A stretch of 64,000 nt of DNA, from positions 2,209,001 through 2,273,000 of the forward strand of contig NZ_AMWJ02000001.1 in assembly GCF_000319305.2 (NCBI RefSeq), given 5' to 3'. Below, piece by piece: positions 23,502-30,763 of the stretch. A program made the position numbers and the translations under genes. Below the pieces are notes generated by a model. The model had not been told where the DNA came from. It made no database searches and saw nothing but the letters and a program-made list of their open reading frames with translations. The DNA comes from Pseudomonas bharatica CSV86 (GTDB lineage Bacteria; Pseudomonadota; Gammaproteobacteria; Pseudomonadales; Pseudomonadaceae). Numbering within the stretch: position 1 is the stretch's first letter; each line of letters begins with the position of its first letter.

Positions 23502-24602
23502 TCAATACTGGATGGTGATATTGGGAATTTTGCGCTGGATGACGAGGGTGATCGCTTGCTTGGCGCATTCCTCGGTCATGCCCCCTTCGACAAAGGCGTC
23601 CAGGGCAGCACGATTGATGACGCGGCGGTGCTCTTCATCCCGTTCCCGGGCTTCTTGCTGCCGAAGAATCTCGGTGGCAGCGGCGTCAGCGCGACGGCGC
23701 TCGTCTTCGCGAGCCTGCTGGGCTGCTTGTTCGGCGCGACGTGAAGCTTCTTGGCGGTGCTGCTCTGCCTGTCGCAGTGCGGCTTGTCGATCTGCTTCGG
23801 CCTGTGCAGCGGCGCGCTCTGCCTTTTCGGCCAGCAGCTTCAGTTCCAGCTCGCGACGGTCGGCCGCTGCCTTGGCTTCCTGCTCTCGGCGGTGTGCGGC
23901 CTCTCGTTCAGTCTGGGCTTTTTGCTCGGCTTCCAGGCGAGCTTTCTCGGCCGCCTCGCGAGCGATTCGCTCTTCACGGTCTTTCTTCTCGCGGGCATCG
24001 GCCTCGGCGCGCAGACGGGCCAGTTCGGCCTGTTCAGCTTCGTAGCTATCCCGCTTCACCAGGGCGGCGCGCAGAGCAGTCACCACCTTGTCCTTCTCAC
24101 GGGCTGCCTCTGGCTCAAACTCCTCCCAGTGCTCGCCGAGCTCCACGCTTTCGGCGTCACTGATCAGACCCTTGAGCTGCGCCGAGCTGAGTTCGGCCAA
24201 GCCTTCCGCCAACGACTTCAATCGATCCAGTTGCTCGTTGTGCCTGTCCACCCTGGCATCTTCTGCGGCCTGCCACTCGTTCAGCGGGCGGCGAACCTCC
24301 TCCTGCCAGGCATCGAGGGTGTCACGCATCCGCTTGCGCTCGGCATCGATCTTCTTCGGGATTTCCTTGAGCTCGGCGACCAAATCCTTGCCAACGTTGT
24401 CCAGCGCCGTTTTGGAGCGGGCCACGCTATAGGCGATCGAGGCGATTGCCTCGCGGCCCTTGCGGGTCGTGACATCCGGTATGAATGCGTCGATTTCGTT
24501 GCGAATCTTCTGGAGGAACGGATCCAGGCCGTTGGCGGCCTGAAACACCTGGAGGGCCGTCTCTTTCGGTGGAACCTCGACGAGCTGTGTTTGCGCAGAC
24601 AT
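23502..24602 (-). CDS. Coiled-coil phage protein, 366 aa
   Basis: The N-terminus (VFQAANGLDPFLQKIRNEID) is followed from about residue 175 by a long Ala/Glu/Arg-rich coiled coil and a short C-terminal domain (FVEGGMTEECAKQAITLV). TolA-like composition reflects the coil, not homology. Position next to erf suggests a DNA-metabolism role. Function unknown. Confidence 0.75.
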   Translation of the reverse strand: MSAQTQLVEVPPKETALQVFQAANGLDPFLQKIRNEIDAFIPDVTTRKGREAIASIAYSVARSKTALDNVGKDLVAELKEIPKKIDAERKRMRDTLDAWQEEVRRPLNEWQAAEDARVDRHNEQLDRLKSLAEGLAELSSAQLKGLISDAESVELGEHWEEFEPEAAREKDKVVTALRAALVKRDSYEAEQAELARLRAEADAREKKDREERIAREAAEKARLEAEQKAQTEREAAHRREQEAKAAADRRELELKLLAEKAERAAAQAEADRQAALRQAEQHRQEASRRAEQAAQQAREDERRRADAAATEILRQQEARERDEEHRRVINRAALDAFVEGGMTEECAKQAITLVIQRKIPNITIQY

Positions 24603-24615
24603 TGAAATACCTCGC

Positions 24616-24695
24616 GCCAGGGCGGCGCCTGCGGTTGGGAAGCGGGAAAGGGGGAATGCCAGGTCACGCCCGTGAAGTAAGGCGGACGCCCTGGC
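24616..24695 (-). promoter_or_regulatory. Compound leader hairpin
   Basis: GCCAGGGCG (24616-24624) pairs with CGCCCTGGC (24687-24695), enclosing about 60 bases with a further CGCC/GGGCG pairing. It ends 13 bases before the start at 24602. No T-run. From here to 24783 I see no gene. Confidence 0.45.
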
Positions 24696-24782
24696 TGCCG
24701 GTGATGGTTGCGCGCTCTTGCCGGCTTACGCTCCCGAATGGGTACGGTTATCCCCGAAGGGCCCGCCGTGCTCGGGTGTGAT

Positions 24783-24899
24783 TCAGGAAGTGATGCCGCC
24801 AGCCAGCGAGCTCAGCAGCATCCAGAGAGCAAAGAAGGTGATGGCGAAGAACGAGCCGCGCCAAGTGGCGATTCGGCGGGCCCGCTGGAAGGAGGTCAC
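24783..24899 (-). CDS. Small membrane protein, 38 aa, GTG start
   Basis: The GTG start overlaps the preceding stop as GTGA, a sign of coupled translation. Basic start (TSFQRARRIATWRG), then one membrane helix FFAITFFALWMLLSSLAGG. Function unknown. Confidence 0.45.
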   Translation of the reverse strand: MTSFQRARRIATWRGSFFAITFFALWMLLSSLAGGITS

Positions 24900-25069
24900 T
24901 GTCGACGACCGAGGTTGATCGGCCGGCGCTTCAGCCAGTCGGCCTTGATCGGGTAGGGCAGGTCAGCGACGCGCATTCCGACCGGGAGTTGCAAGGTGCC
25001 GCGGACCTGGGCGGCCTTGGCTTCTTCGAGCTGCTCGTCGATGAGCGATTTCACAACTGGCGTAGTCAT
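24896..25069 (-). CDS. Hypothetical phage protein, 57 aa
   Basis: Starts MTTPVVKSLIDEQLEEAKAA and ends DWLKRRPINLGRRQ. GGAGG lies before the ATG, which overlaps the previous gene's stop. Compact operon spacing supports it. Function unknown. Confidence 0.55.
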   Translation of the reverse strand: MTTPVVKSLIDEQLEEAKAAQVRGTLQLPVGMRVADLPYPIKADWLKRRPINLGRRQ

Positions 25070-25257
25070 GCAGCCTCCTGGCGCCCGTCAACGATCTTGT
25101 TGAGGCGTGCGCAGTAGTGTTCGAATTCTTCAATCGTGATGCGCTCGTCCTTCATCATCTCGACCAGTTGGCGCTGGATGGTGGCGGCGAAGTTGACTGG
25201 GCTACTTGGATGAGCGAGGGCTTCGAGCTGCTGGTCGATGAGGACGTAGGGGCTCAT
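25066..25257 (-). CDS. Hypothetical phage protein, 63 aa
   Basis: Helical protein (VLIDQQLEALAHP, then RQLVEMMKDERITIEEFEHY). Four-base overlaps with both neighbours. No known domain. Confidence 0.6.
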   Translation of the reverse strand: MSPYVLIDQQLEALAHPSSPVNFAATIQRQLVEMMKDERITIEEFEHYCARLNKIVDGRQEAA

Positions 25258-25661
25258 TCCGCAGCCTCGGCTTCAGCGATGAGGGCGTCCTTGGCAAGCG
25301 GCTCCAGCAGCGTGCGGGCAAGTTCCCGAAGCTTGTCGTCGTCATCCAGGATTTCAGCGGCAGCGGCCTGGCCTTCCGATTTCCAGCCGGCGCGGGCAGC
25401 CAGGTAGAGGCGACCCAGGACGGAGCCGCTCTCGGTGGACCAGAGCAGCAAGGTGCTCAGGTGCTCGTCAACTGCTCCGGCAAACTGTTCGAAAGTCACG
25501 CTTTGCTTGGGATGGCCGTGGCGCTTGAATTCCACGTCGACGCCGCGCAACAGATCTTCCGTAGCGTTGTCGATCCAGATGCGTTCAGCTTCACCGTCAT
25601 CTGGCTCGTCCGGCTGGCGGTTGTCCCATTCGTGCTGAGCGGACTGCAGAGCTGCGTTCAT
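25254..25661 (-). CDS. Hypothetical phage protein, 135 aa
   Basis: Acidic helical protein (WDNRQPDEPDDGEAERIWID; ATEDLLRGVDVEFKRHG). The ATG at 25661 follows TGGAGG and is preceded by the 25681-25752 structured leader. Function unknown. Confidence 0.65.
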   Translation of the reverse strand: MNAALQSAQHEWDNRQPDEPDDGEAERIWIDNATEDLLRGVDVEFKRHGHPKQSVTFEQFAGAVDEHLSTLLLWSTESGSVLGRLYLAARAGWKSEGQAAAAEILDDDDKLRELARTLLEPLAKDALIAEAEAAE

Positions 25662-25680
25662 GTTGCCTCCAGGGAGGGAC

Positions 25681-25752
25681 CGCATTGGTCAGGCACCAAG
25701 CGCGGGTGACCAAACCCAGCCGTGAAATGCTGGCTTGGTACCTGCCAATGCG
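25681..25752 (-). promoter_or_regulatory. Structured leader element, three-way junction
   Basis: Outer arms 25681-25701 and 25733-25752 pair over 20 bp with one bulge and one wobble. Two inner stems, CCAGC/GCTGG and GGGT/ACCC, fill the loop. It ends 19 bases before the start at 25661. The outer sequence (CCAATGC) and the leader up to CTGGAGG resemble those of the element at 26729. Confidence 0.6.
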
Positions 25753-25775
25753 GTCGAAGGTGAAGGGGAGATGGG

Positions 25776-25839
25776 GCAGGCGCCCGGCGCTACCCGGGAT
25801 GCATCTGGTCTGGCCTGTTAGGGCCCCGGATTCGCCTGC
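25776..25839 (-). other. Structured element after parB-like gene
   Basis: GCAGGCG/CGCCTGC closes a loop holding CCCGG/CCGGG and GGCC/GGCC hairpins. It lies just past the parB-like stop. No T-run. Could be a processing site or weak terminator. Confidence 0.4.
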
Positions 25840-25857
25840 GTAAAGGGGGAGTGCAAT

Positions 25858-26706
25858 TCAATTGCGTGGTGGAGAACCTGCGGCAGCTACTGCATCCCGG
25901 AGCGCCTGCAACTGGTCGGTAGGGAGGCCGAAAGATTTGTCCTGCGGGATAGCCAGGAGCAGTGCATCGGCTGCAGCGTGAATGGCCTCAAGCTTCGGCC
26001 GGGAAATCGACGGCCCGCGCATAGTGCCGGCGGTCACCTTGGTCTTCCCTTTGGCTTGAGCCTTCTGGAGCTCGGCTCCAAGCACCTTGCCGGCTTTGTC
26101 TCCGTGCGCCCTGACTACCTGAGCGGCAGTTGTTGCTGATACTTGGCCGGCGGCGACCAGGCTCTGTACGTCGGTGTTTGCATTGCCGACGGTAACGACC
26201 TGCTCGACATGCTGACGAGTCTTGCCGACCTTTTTCGCGATCTGGTCCACGGTCCAGCCGAACGCCCTGAGCCGTTTGTAGCCCTCGGCCAGTTCGAGCG
26301 GGGAGAGCTTCTCGTTCTCCTGACTGCTGATGATCCGAGCCACGCGATCTGCGTCGCTGCCTTCGAATGCGGTGACGGCGACCCAGGCTTCAAGGATGCT
26401 TGGATCGTCTTTGTTCGGCGTACGAGGTAGGCGACCAGCCTTGTCCAGCTTGATCAGGGCGCGCCGCCGACGGTGACCGTCAACGATCCACACGCCACCT
26501 TCTGCCCGAGGTCGAACTTCAAGGGCCGGGATCTGACCGCCGTTGGCGATGAACTCGGCCAGAGCGTCGATGCTTGCTTCGAGCGCTTCGCCTTCGATGC
26601 GCAGGTTGAAGCCCGACTCTTCATGAAGGTCTTCGAGCTGCACCTTCATGGCGTCGGCGCGCCGCACCTCGCCATCCTTGATCATTTGCTTGAACGATTT
26701 GGCCAT
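25858..26706 (-). CDS. ParB/Spo0J-like nuclease/DNA-binding protein
   Basis: A 282-residue ParB-like protein. Residues about 20-115 are the ParB N-terminal CTPase/nuclease fold (IPALEVRPRAEGGVWIVDGHRR). The helix-turn-helix region is DRVARIISSQENEKLSPLEL to WTVDQIAKKVGKTRQHVEQV. No ParA partner is seen. In phages such proteins may regulate or process DNA and do not imply plasmid-type partition. A large structured leader precedes it. Confidence 0.8.
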   Translation of the reverse strand: MAKSFKQMIKDGEVRRADAMKVQLEDLHEESGFNLRIEGEALEASIDALAEFIANGGQIPALEVRPRAEGGVWIVDGHRRRRALIKLDKAGRLPRTPNKDDPSILEAWVAVTAFEGSDADRVARIISSQENEKLSPLELAEGYKRLRAFGWTVDQIAKKVGKTRQHVEQVVTVGNANTDVQSLVAAGQVSATTAAQVVRAHGDKAGKVLGAELQKAQAKGKTKVTAGTMRGPSISRPKLEAIHAAADALLLAIPQDKSFGLPTDQLQALRDAVAAAGSPPRN

Positions 26707-26728
26707 GCAATTAACTTCCAGTTGATGG

Positions 26729-26830
26729 GCTGCATTGGTGTGTAACCCGGCTCGCGGATTCGAACCGCGTCAACCGGTGTAGCCCTCGCCGCTGATCAAG
26801 CGGCCTTGCCGGGTCACACACCGATGCAGC
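26729..26830 (-). promoter_or_regulatory. 102-bp structured leader with tRNA T-arm-like hairpin
   Basis: Arms 26729-26751 and 26808-26830 pair over 23 bp with two mismatches, one of which can wobble on either strand. Inside are GCCGCT/AGCGGC and CGCGG-TTCGAAT-CCGCG; the latter is exactly a tRNA T-arm. No anticodon stem can be drawn in the remaining 18 bases, so it is not a normal tRNA. It ends 23 bases before the parB-like start. Confidence 0.65.
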
Positions 26831-26891
26831 CTGGTGATGGGGGGCCAGGTGAATCGGGCAGTTAACGTCAGGCTGACGTGGCGCTGGTTGT

Positions 26892-27389
26892 TCAGGCGGC
26901 TGTTTGTACGGATGCCGCTTGGATGCGCTGTAGATTTCGCAGGTAGTACAGGGATGCTTCGATTTCACTTTCCGAAAGATCCCGGCCGAGTTCGCTTCGA
27001 CGGATTCCGATGGAGAAGATCACGCTGCCATGGGATGGCGCCATGCCGTAGCTGCATTCAACAAATTGGCCGTGCCAGTGCGCGTAGCTCTTGGTGCCGA
27101 AGTACGTCCTCTTCAGCGCGGCCGCGCCATTGGCGAGATCGTCGACAGCCTTCTGAAGTGCGAAAGCCCTGTCGTTGCCGGCCTTATCGTAGGAGCCACG
27201 AACCTCAAGCACCGACTCGGCAATCTTCAGCGCGTCCAGGTCAAGGCCGTCGGCCGATGCCGCGATCAGCCGGTTCGTTTCTGCCAGATCCTTGCTCAGG
27301 TTGTCCATTTGCTTCTTGTGTCGATCGTTTTCTTCGCCGATCAGCGCGGTCAGGCTGATTCGCTGTCTTTCCAATTCTGCAAGCTTCAT
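26892..27389 (-). CDS. Hypothetical phage protein, 165 aa
   Basis: N-terminal coiled coil (ERQRISLTALIGEENDRHKK to LAETNRLIAASAD), then a globular part with RTYFGTKSYAHWHGQF and MAPSHGSVIFSIGIRR. Recurrent type in Pseudomonas lambdoid phages, without assigned role. Left operon. Confidence 0.65.
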   Translation of the reverse strand: MKLAELERQRISLTALIGEENDRHKKQMDNLSKDLAETNRLIAASADGLDLDALKIAESVLEVRGSYDKAGNDRAFALQKAVDDLANGAAALKRTYFGTKSYAHWHGQFVECSYGMAPSHGSVIFSIGIRRSELGRDLSESEIEASLYYLRNLQRIQAASVQTAA

Positions 27390-27410
27390 GTCCTATACCT
27401 CTGTTCGGTT

Positions 27411-27453
27411 GATTTCCCGTCTGGCCCTGTCTCCAAGGCCAGCCAGTGAAATC
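27411..27453 (-). promoter_or_regulatory. Leader hairpin
   Basis: GATTTC/GAAATC outside and CTGGCC/GGCCAG inside. It starts one base past the upstream stop. It shares the ATTTCACTGGCTGG segment with the element at 25681. Confidence 0.5.
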
Positions 27454-27454
27454 G

Positions 27455-27670
27455 TCATGGCAGTAGCGGTGCCAGCGCCAAGCGTGTGTGCAGTCGAGCG
27501 CGGTGGTAGTGGAAAGCTCGGATCATTTCGGCTTTCGCTGGCCCCCAGCCGGCACCTTCGCGGCACTCGGCCATGAAGCCCATGAGGTTGATTGCTACGC
27601 CGCGAGCACGACGAGCCTTGAATTGCTCCATGGTTTCGCCTTCGGTGCGAAGCTGATTGAAATTGCGCAT
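27455..27670 (-). CDS. Hypothetical phage protein, 71 aa
   Basis: MRNFNQLRTEGETMEQFKAR, then GVAINLMGFMAECREGAGWG. Basic, helical. CTGGAGG precedes the ATG, itself preceded by a hairpin. Function unknown. Confidence 0.6.
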   Translation of the reverse strand: MRNFNQLRTEGETMEQFKARRARGVAINLMGFMAECREGAGWGPAKAEMIRAFHYHRARLHTRLALAPLLP

Positions 27671-27687
27671 GTCGTGTTCCTCCAGTG

Positions 27688-27728
27688 GATTCCCAAAGCA
27701 CCCGGTCGCCCAGGTGCTTCAGTGAATC
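27688..27728 (-). promoter_or_regulatory. Leader hairpin
   Basis: GATTC/GAATC outside, AAGCACC/GGTGCTT inside with a 10-base loop, then CCACTGGAGG. Same outline as the hairpin at 27411. Confidence 0.5.
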
Positions 27729-27759
27729 TCGTGGTGTTTCTACGCACCCGCTTACCAGG

Positions 27760-27875
27760 TCATTCACTCAGTTCGGTCAACACCTCGTCCGCCGTCGCAG
27801 TGGGCTGCGCGTTGGCAGGCTTTCGGGCCTGTCGGATCGCTGGTCGCCGGTAGAGGCAAGTGCGGTTTTGTTCAT
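27760..27875 (-). pseudogene. Possible small gene with 1-base deletion
   Basis: ATG 27875 opens MNKTALASTG, but the frame soon becomes Arg/Ser-rich. A frame one base off reads RPAIRQARKPANAQPTATAD and ends EVLTELSE at 27760. One missing base would join them into 38 residues. Weak case because of the size. Confidence 0.35.
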
Positions 27876-27899
27876 CGGTTTACTGACCTCCCACCGATG
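27873..27899 (-). promoter_or_regulatory. Hairpin enclosing a start codon
   Basis: CATCGGT / ACCGATG 7-bp stem on the minus strand. GGGAGG is in the loop and the ATG at 27875 is in the 3' arm, so folding would hide the start. Confidence 0.45.
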
Positions 27900-27965
27900 G
27901 AGCCGGGAGTGACCTAACCGGCTGGGCCGGGTAGTCGGGCATGGCGCTGGCTGTTAAAGAGCGGC

Positions 27966-28004
27966 GGCCTGTGAGGGCCTCTGCAGTCCCTCGTGAGTGA
28001 CTGC
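27966..28004 (-). promoter_or_regulatory. Tandem stem-loops at start of left transcript
   Basis: GCAGTC/GACTGC and then GGCC/GGCC, three bases apart, would be the first structures of a transcript from the candidate left promoter. The layout recalls the two-stem put RNAs of HK022. No N-type antiterminator was recognised. Inference only. Confidence 0.35.
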
Positions 28005-28015
28005 GGTGTTGAGGC

Positions 28016-28060
28016 AAATACCACGCAATGTGTTTTTTTTGTCAACACGAAATGTGATTT
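28016..28060 (-). promoter_or_regulatory. Candidate left early promoter and operators
   Basis: On the minus strand TTGACA (28040-28045) is followed at 19 bases by TATTTG, with TG upstream of it. AACACGAAATGTGATTT overlaps the -35, and CCACGCAATGTGTTTT lies in the spacer; both resemble the operator in the cro promoter at 31628. Expected to be repressed by the CI-like protein. Confidence 0.5.
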
Positions 28061-28170
28061 ATTTTCGAAGCCGTGTTGAAATTCTTCCAAGCGAAGCGTG
28101 TTCACCTTTCACAAGGCGTGATGTATGCTCTGCTCGGTACTGGATGTATGTACAGTTAATGGAGGAAGGA

Positions 28171-28497
28171 ATGGCGAAGCAGAAGAAGTCGGCGCCGCAG
28201 TCGCGGCAGGAAATGACCGGACTGGAACGCCTGGGCCTGCGGGTATCGTCGATGATCAACCACCCAATCGCGCAGGCTCAGCGTTGGGTGACGATCCATC
28301 GCCTGGACACGGACGGTGACATGGAGTGGGAGGAGGTGATGGGGCTGCTGGCCGAAACACCAGAGCTGGACCTGACGTTCAATGACGACGAGAGCGTGAC
28401 CGTTCGGTGGGAGCCGCAGAGCGCAGACGATCGAGACGACCTGGTCGCGGAGCGAGATTGGGAGGAGGAGAGGGTGGAGGAGGAGGCGCCTTTCTGA
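28171..28497 (+). CDS. DUF1654 protein
   Basis: A 108-residue protein of a Pseudomonas-restricted family. Core: GLERLGLRVSSMINHPIAQ, then LDTDGDMEWEEVMGLLAET and LTFNDDESVTVRWE, ending in an acidic tail. GGAGGAAGG precedes the ATG. It is divergent from the left operon. Function unknown. Confidence 0.8.
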   Translation: MAKQKKSAPQSRQEMTGLERLGLRVSSMINHPIAQAQRWVTIHRLDTDGDMEWEEVMGLLAETPELDLTFNDDESVTVRWEPQSADDRDDLVAERDWEEERVEEEAPF

Positions 28498-28565
28498 TCG
28501 AAAAAGGCTCTCTGAATGGTGATGGCGCACTGCTACAATGCGTCATCTCAAAACGGAGCATCGCA

Positions 28566-29174
28566 ATGAAAAGGACTGCTACTGCAGCGCTTGCCGCCCT
28601 GTTACTCAGCGGATGCGCAGTGGGCCCTACCTGGCAAGCAACCGGAAGCACGGATGAGTTCACCGACAAGACCACCATGATGGTTACCACAAGTGAATTT
28701 CCATCGTCCGGCTCAATCGTGACCAGGTCGCTCCATTTCTATCCAGTGGTGCGCAAGGAAGGCGATGAGATCTTCGTCGGACTCATGTCCGGGGGCCGAT
28801 TCAAGATCCCAGTGGGTACAGTGCAGCTGCGTATTGATCAGAATGAAGCCTGGACGATAACACCGCAGGAAACCCCGGTAAGCATGATGCCTTCGGCCCC
28901 TCAATACACTCTGAACCTGCCACCTGAGCAGGCAGCTCTCGTGAAGCAGACCCAAGACCAGGCCATGCTCAATGTCACTCAGCTGATGAGCCCATATACC
29001 ATCACTGGCGGCGACAAGGCCAAGAAAATCCTGAAGCAGATGCTCGCCGGGCATACATTGAAATACCGGACGGTTGGCATCAATCAGGCAGCGTCTACAA
29101 CTGGCGAAGTGCTGATAGATCCAACTCTGGCCCAATCGCTCAGGAAGATCGGAATAAGCCCAGAATCGCTCTAA
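28566..29174 (+). CDS. Prophage lipoprotein
   Basis: A 202-residue lipoprotein: signal MKRTATAALAALLLSGC with lipobox LLSGC. The mature part has FYPVVRKEGDEIFVGLMSGG and a C-terminal ILKQMLAGHTLKYRTVG. It sits between the left operon and the immunity genes, where lysogeny-expressed genes are common; surface exclusion is possible, unproven. Confidence 0.7.
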   Translation: MKRTATAALAALLLSGCAVGPTWQATGSTDEFTDKTTMMVTTSEFPSSGSIVTRSLHFYPVVRKEGDEIFVGLMSGGRFKIPVGTVQLRIDQNEAWTITPQETPVSMMPSAPQYTLNLPPEQAALVKQTQDQAMLNVTQLMSPYTITGGDKAKKILKQMLAGHTLKYRTVGINQAASTTGEVLIDPTLAQSLRKIGISPESL

Positions 29175-29182
29175 GCTACCCA

Positions 29183-29206
29183 CAAAAAAGCCCGCACTTG
29201 CGGGCT
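29183..29206 (-). terminator. Rho-independent terminator
   Basis: Minus strand reads AGCCCGC-AAGT-GCGGGCT followed by TTTTTT. It ends the minus-strand pair 29215-30701. Confidence 0.85.
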
Positions 29207-29214
29207 ATGGCTTC

Positions 29215-29583
29215 TCAGGGCTTGTAGAGCCAATCACGGGCCTCAGCGAGCGAGCGTAGTTCTTTTGACTTTCGCCTGATGTCGCCCTTCCCATTGCCTT
29301 CAAAATCAATGATAGCGTGCTCTTTGAAAGGAGCTGGATCGGGTAAAGCTGGAAGTTCCAACGCTGTACATTCGTCCACAGTGACTGCCAGAACACCCAC
29401 CGAGCGCAGTCCAAGTGTATCTACGAAATGTTCGTGAGCCTCAGGCGGCTCAATCAGATCTCCATCATAGCAGGATAGCTTCATCTCATCCTTGGGCGTA
29501 GGGCTGAAAGCTTGAGAGGTGATTCGGCCGTCCTGAATCCAGTTTGGATTTATCTGACGCAGAAGACGCGTGTTTCCTTTCAT
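29215..29583 (-). CDS. Hypothetical protein, 122 aa (module partner)
   Basis: MKGNTRLLRQINPNWIQDG, then SQAFSPTPKDEMKLSCYDGD and a basic C-terminus ending ARDWLYKP. ATG 29583 overlaps the upstream stop by one base (TGATG). Resembles a widespread family of short uncharacterised proteins, from memory. Forms a module with the next gene upstream. Confidence 0.65.
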   Translation of the reverse strand: MKGNTRLLRQINPNWIQDGRITSQAFSPTPKDEMKLSCYDGDLIEPPEAHEHFVDTLGLRSVGVLAVTVDECTALELPALPDPAPFKEHAIIDFEGNGKGDIRRKSKELRSLAEARDWLYKP

Positions 29584-30701
29584 CAAATCTCTCCCTTTGC
29601 AGCCTTAGAAATCAGGTCGATCAGACTTTGCAGGTGCTCAGGGTCACTCAAGTCGAACACTTCTTCGATTTCTTGTTTGGTCTGGGTATTGAAACAATGC
29701 ACATCACCCTGGAGCGCTCCAAGGTCAATGTTCATGCTCATGTCTTGGTTAGCCGTTCTCCACTCAAGCAGAATTCCTCCATCCTCCGTTGGATAGATGT
29801 AAGGAGTTGGCAGAGTGGCCGGATAGCTTGTAGCGAAAAATGATTCGAGCCAATCGAACTCAGATTTGCTAGGGACGGAGCCTATACCGTCGAGCCACCC
29901 AGGTCTCAAAAGCCTGAGCTCATCAATTCGTGCTAAAGGATCATTGGTGTCGATGATGACAGCATCCTCAATCATGTCGAATGAGTCTAGCCGCTCGTGG
30001 CGGTCAAATCGAGCAACACCCGAGATCGAAACCTTCACTCCTTTCCTATAGCCACTCGTTGCCTCGAGGATGGTATCGAGGTGGATTGCATCTACAGATG
30101 ACGTAATTTTCCGGCCAGTCGGCAACTGAAGCTCAAAGCTCATTTTCGCTTGATCAAGCTCTGAAACCAGCCCGCGAACGGTCACCTCCTCAGTGATCTC
30201 CTCATTCTGCGATGCGAGCAGGAGGCGTCTGCGCGTTAGCTTGGTGAGCCTTGCTGGCCTCGCTTCTCCTGGAAAGAACTCAAGAATCTCCCCGTCACGC
30301 AACCCTCGCCCAAAACGATCAAAATATCCGAGTAGATTCGCCGGGAGCTGAGTGATGGGTTCATTGTGTTCCGCCGCATCAATCGCTCTGCCAATAGCGT
30401 TTGCTGCTCGGTAAAAGAAGTCTTCATTGGCAGCTGGGAACAGCCCTGCGGAGGGATCTTCGTATTCGATGACGATCGCTGGGCAGGCGCTGCCTTTTTT
30501 CACTTCGGACAAAGCCAGGGTCAGCGGGCTTGTGAAACCCTTCGGCGAGCGTTGCCGGCCATTGTCTTGGACATAGATCCATTTTGCGACGGCGATCAGA
30601 AATTCCTCTAGGACCGCAAGGTCTTTGAGCAATTCTAACGGGATCGTATGGTCATCGAATCGTTTGCCGACCAATCTCGGCTCAATCAGAGGGCGCTTCA
30701 T
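29583..30701 (-). CDS. Hypothetical protein, 372 aa (module partner)
   Basis: Helical first half (ELLKDLAVLEEFLIAVAKWI), a beta-rich middle (LVSELDQAKMSFELQLPTGR) and a C-terminal segment with PTPYIYPTEDGGILLEWRTA. No membrane segment or catalytic motif. AT-richer than the phage core, with its own terminator downstream, next to the repressor gene. A defence, exclusion or toxin-antitoxin role is possible; nothing proves it. Confidence 0.65.
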   Translation of the reverse strand: MKRPLIEPRLVGKRFDDHTIPLELLKDLAVLEEFLIAVAKWIYVQDNGRQRSPKGFTSPLTLALSEVKKGSACPAIVIEYEDPSAGLFPAANEDFFYRAANAIGRAIDAAEHNEPITQLPANLLGYFDRFGRGLRDGEILEFFPGEARPARLTKLTRRRLLLASQNEEITEEVTVRGLVSELDQAKMSFELQLPTGRKITSSVDAIHLDTILEATSGYRKGVKVSISGVARFDRHERLDSFDMIEDAVIIDTNDPLARIDELRLLRPGWLDGIGSVPSKSEFDWLESFFATSYPATLPTPYIYPTEDGGILLEWRTANQDMSMNIDLGALQGDVHCFNTQTKQEIEEVFDLSDPEHLQSLIDLISKAAKGEI

Positions 30702-30763
30702 GAGTTATCCGTTTCTCGTAGCTGATTTGAAGTCCACCCTCAAGTGGAGTGGGGGTTGTGGCT

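Noticed and set aside
23502..24602. TolA homologue
   Set aside because: Similarity is only Ala/Glu/Arg coiled-coil composition; no membrane anchor or TolA C-terminal domain.
23751..24605. Plus-strand ORF opposite the coiled-coil gene
   Set aside because: The Leu/Cys-rich translation is the complement of an Ala/Glu/Arg coiled coil.
25858..26706. Plasmid partition locus
   Set aside because: No parA and no clear parS array; phage genes on both sides and an integrase indicate an integrated prophage.
26740..26820. A tRNA gene on the minus strand
   Set aside because: T-arm and acceptor-like stem are perfect, but there is no anticodon stem-loop and only 18 bases remain for it; the pairing extends well past a normal acceptor stem.
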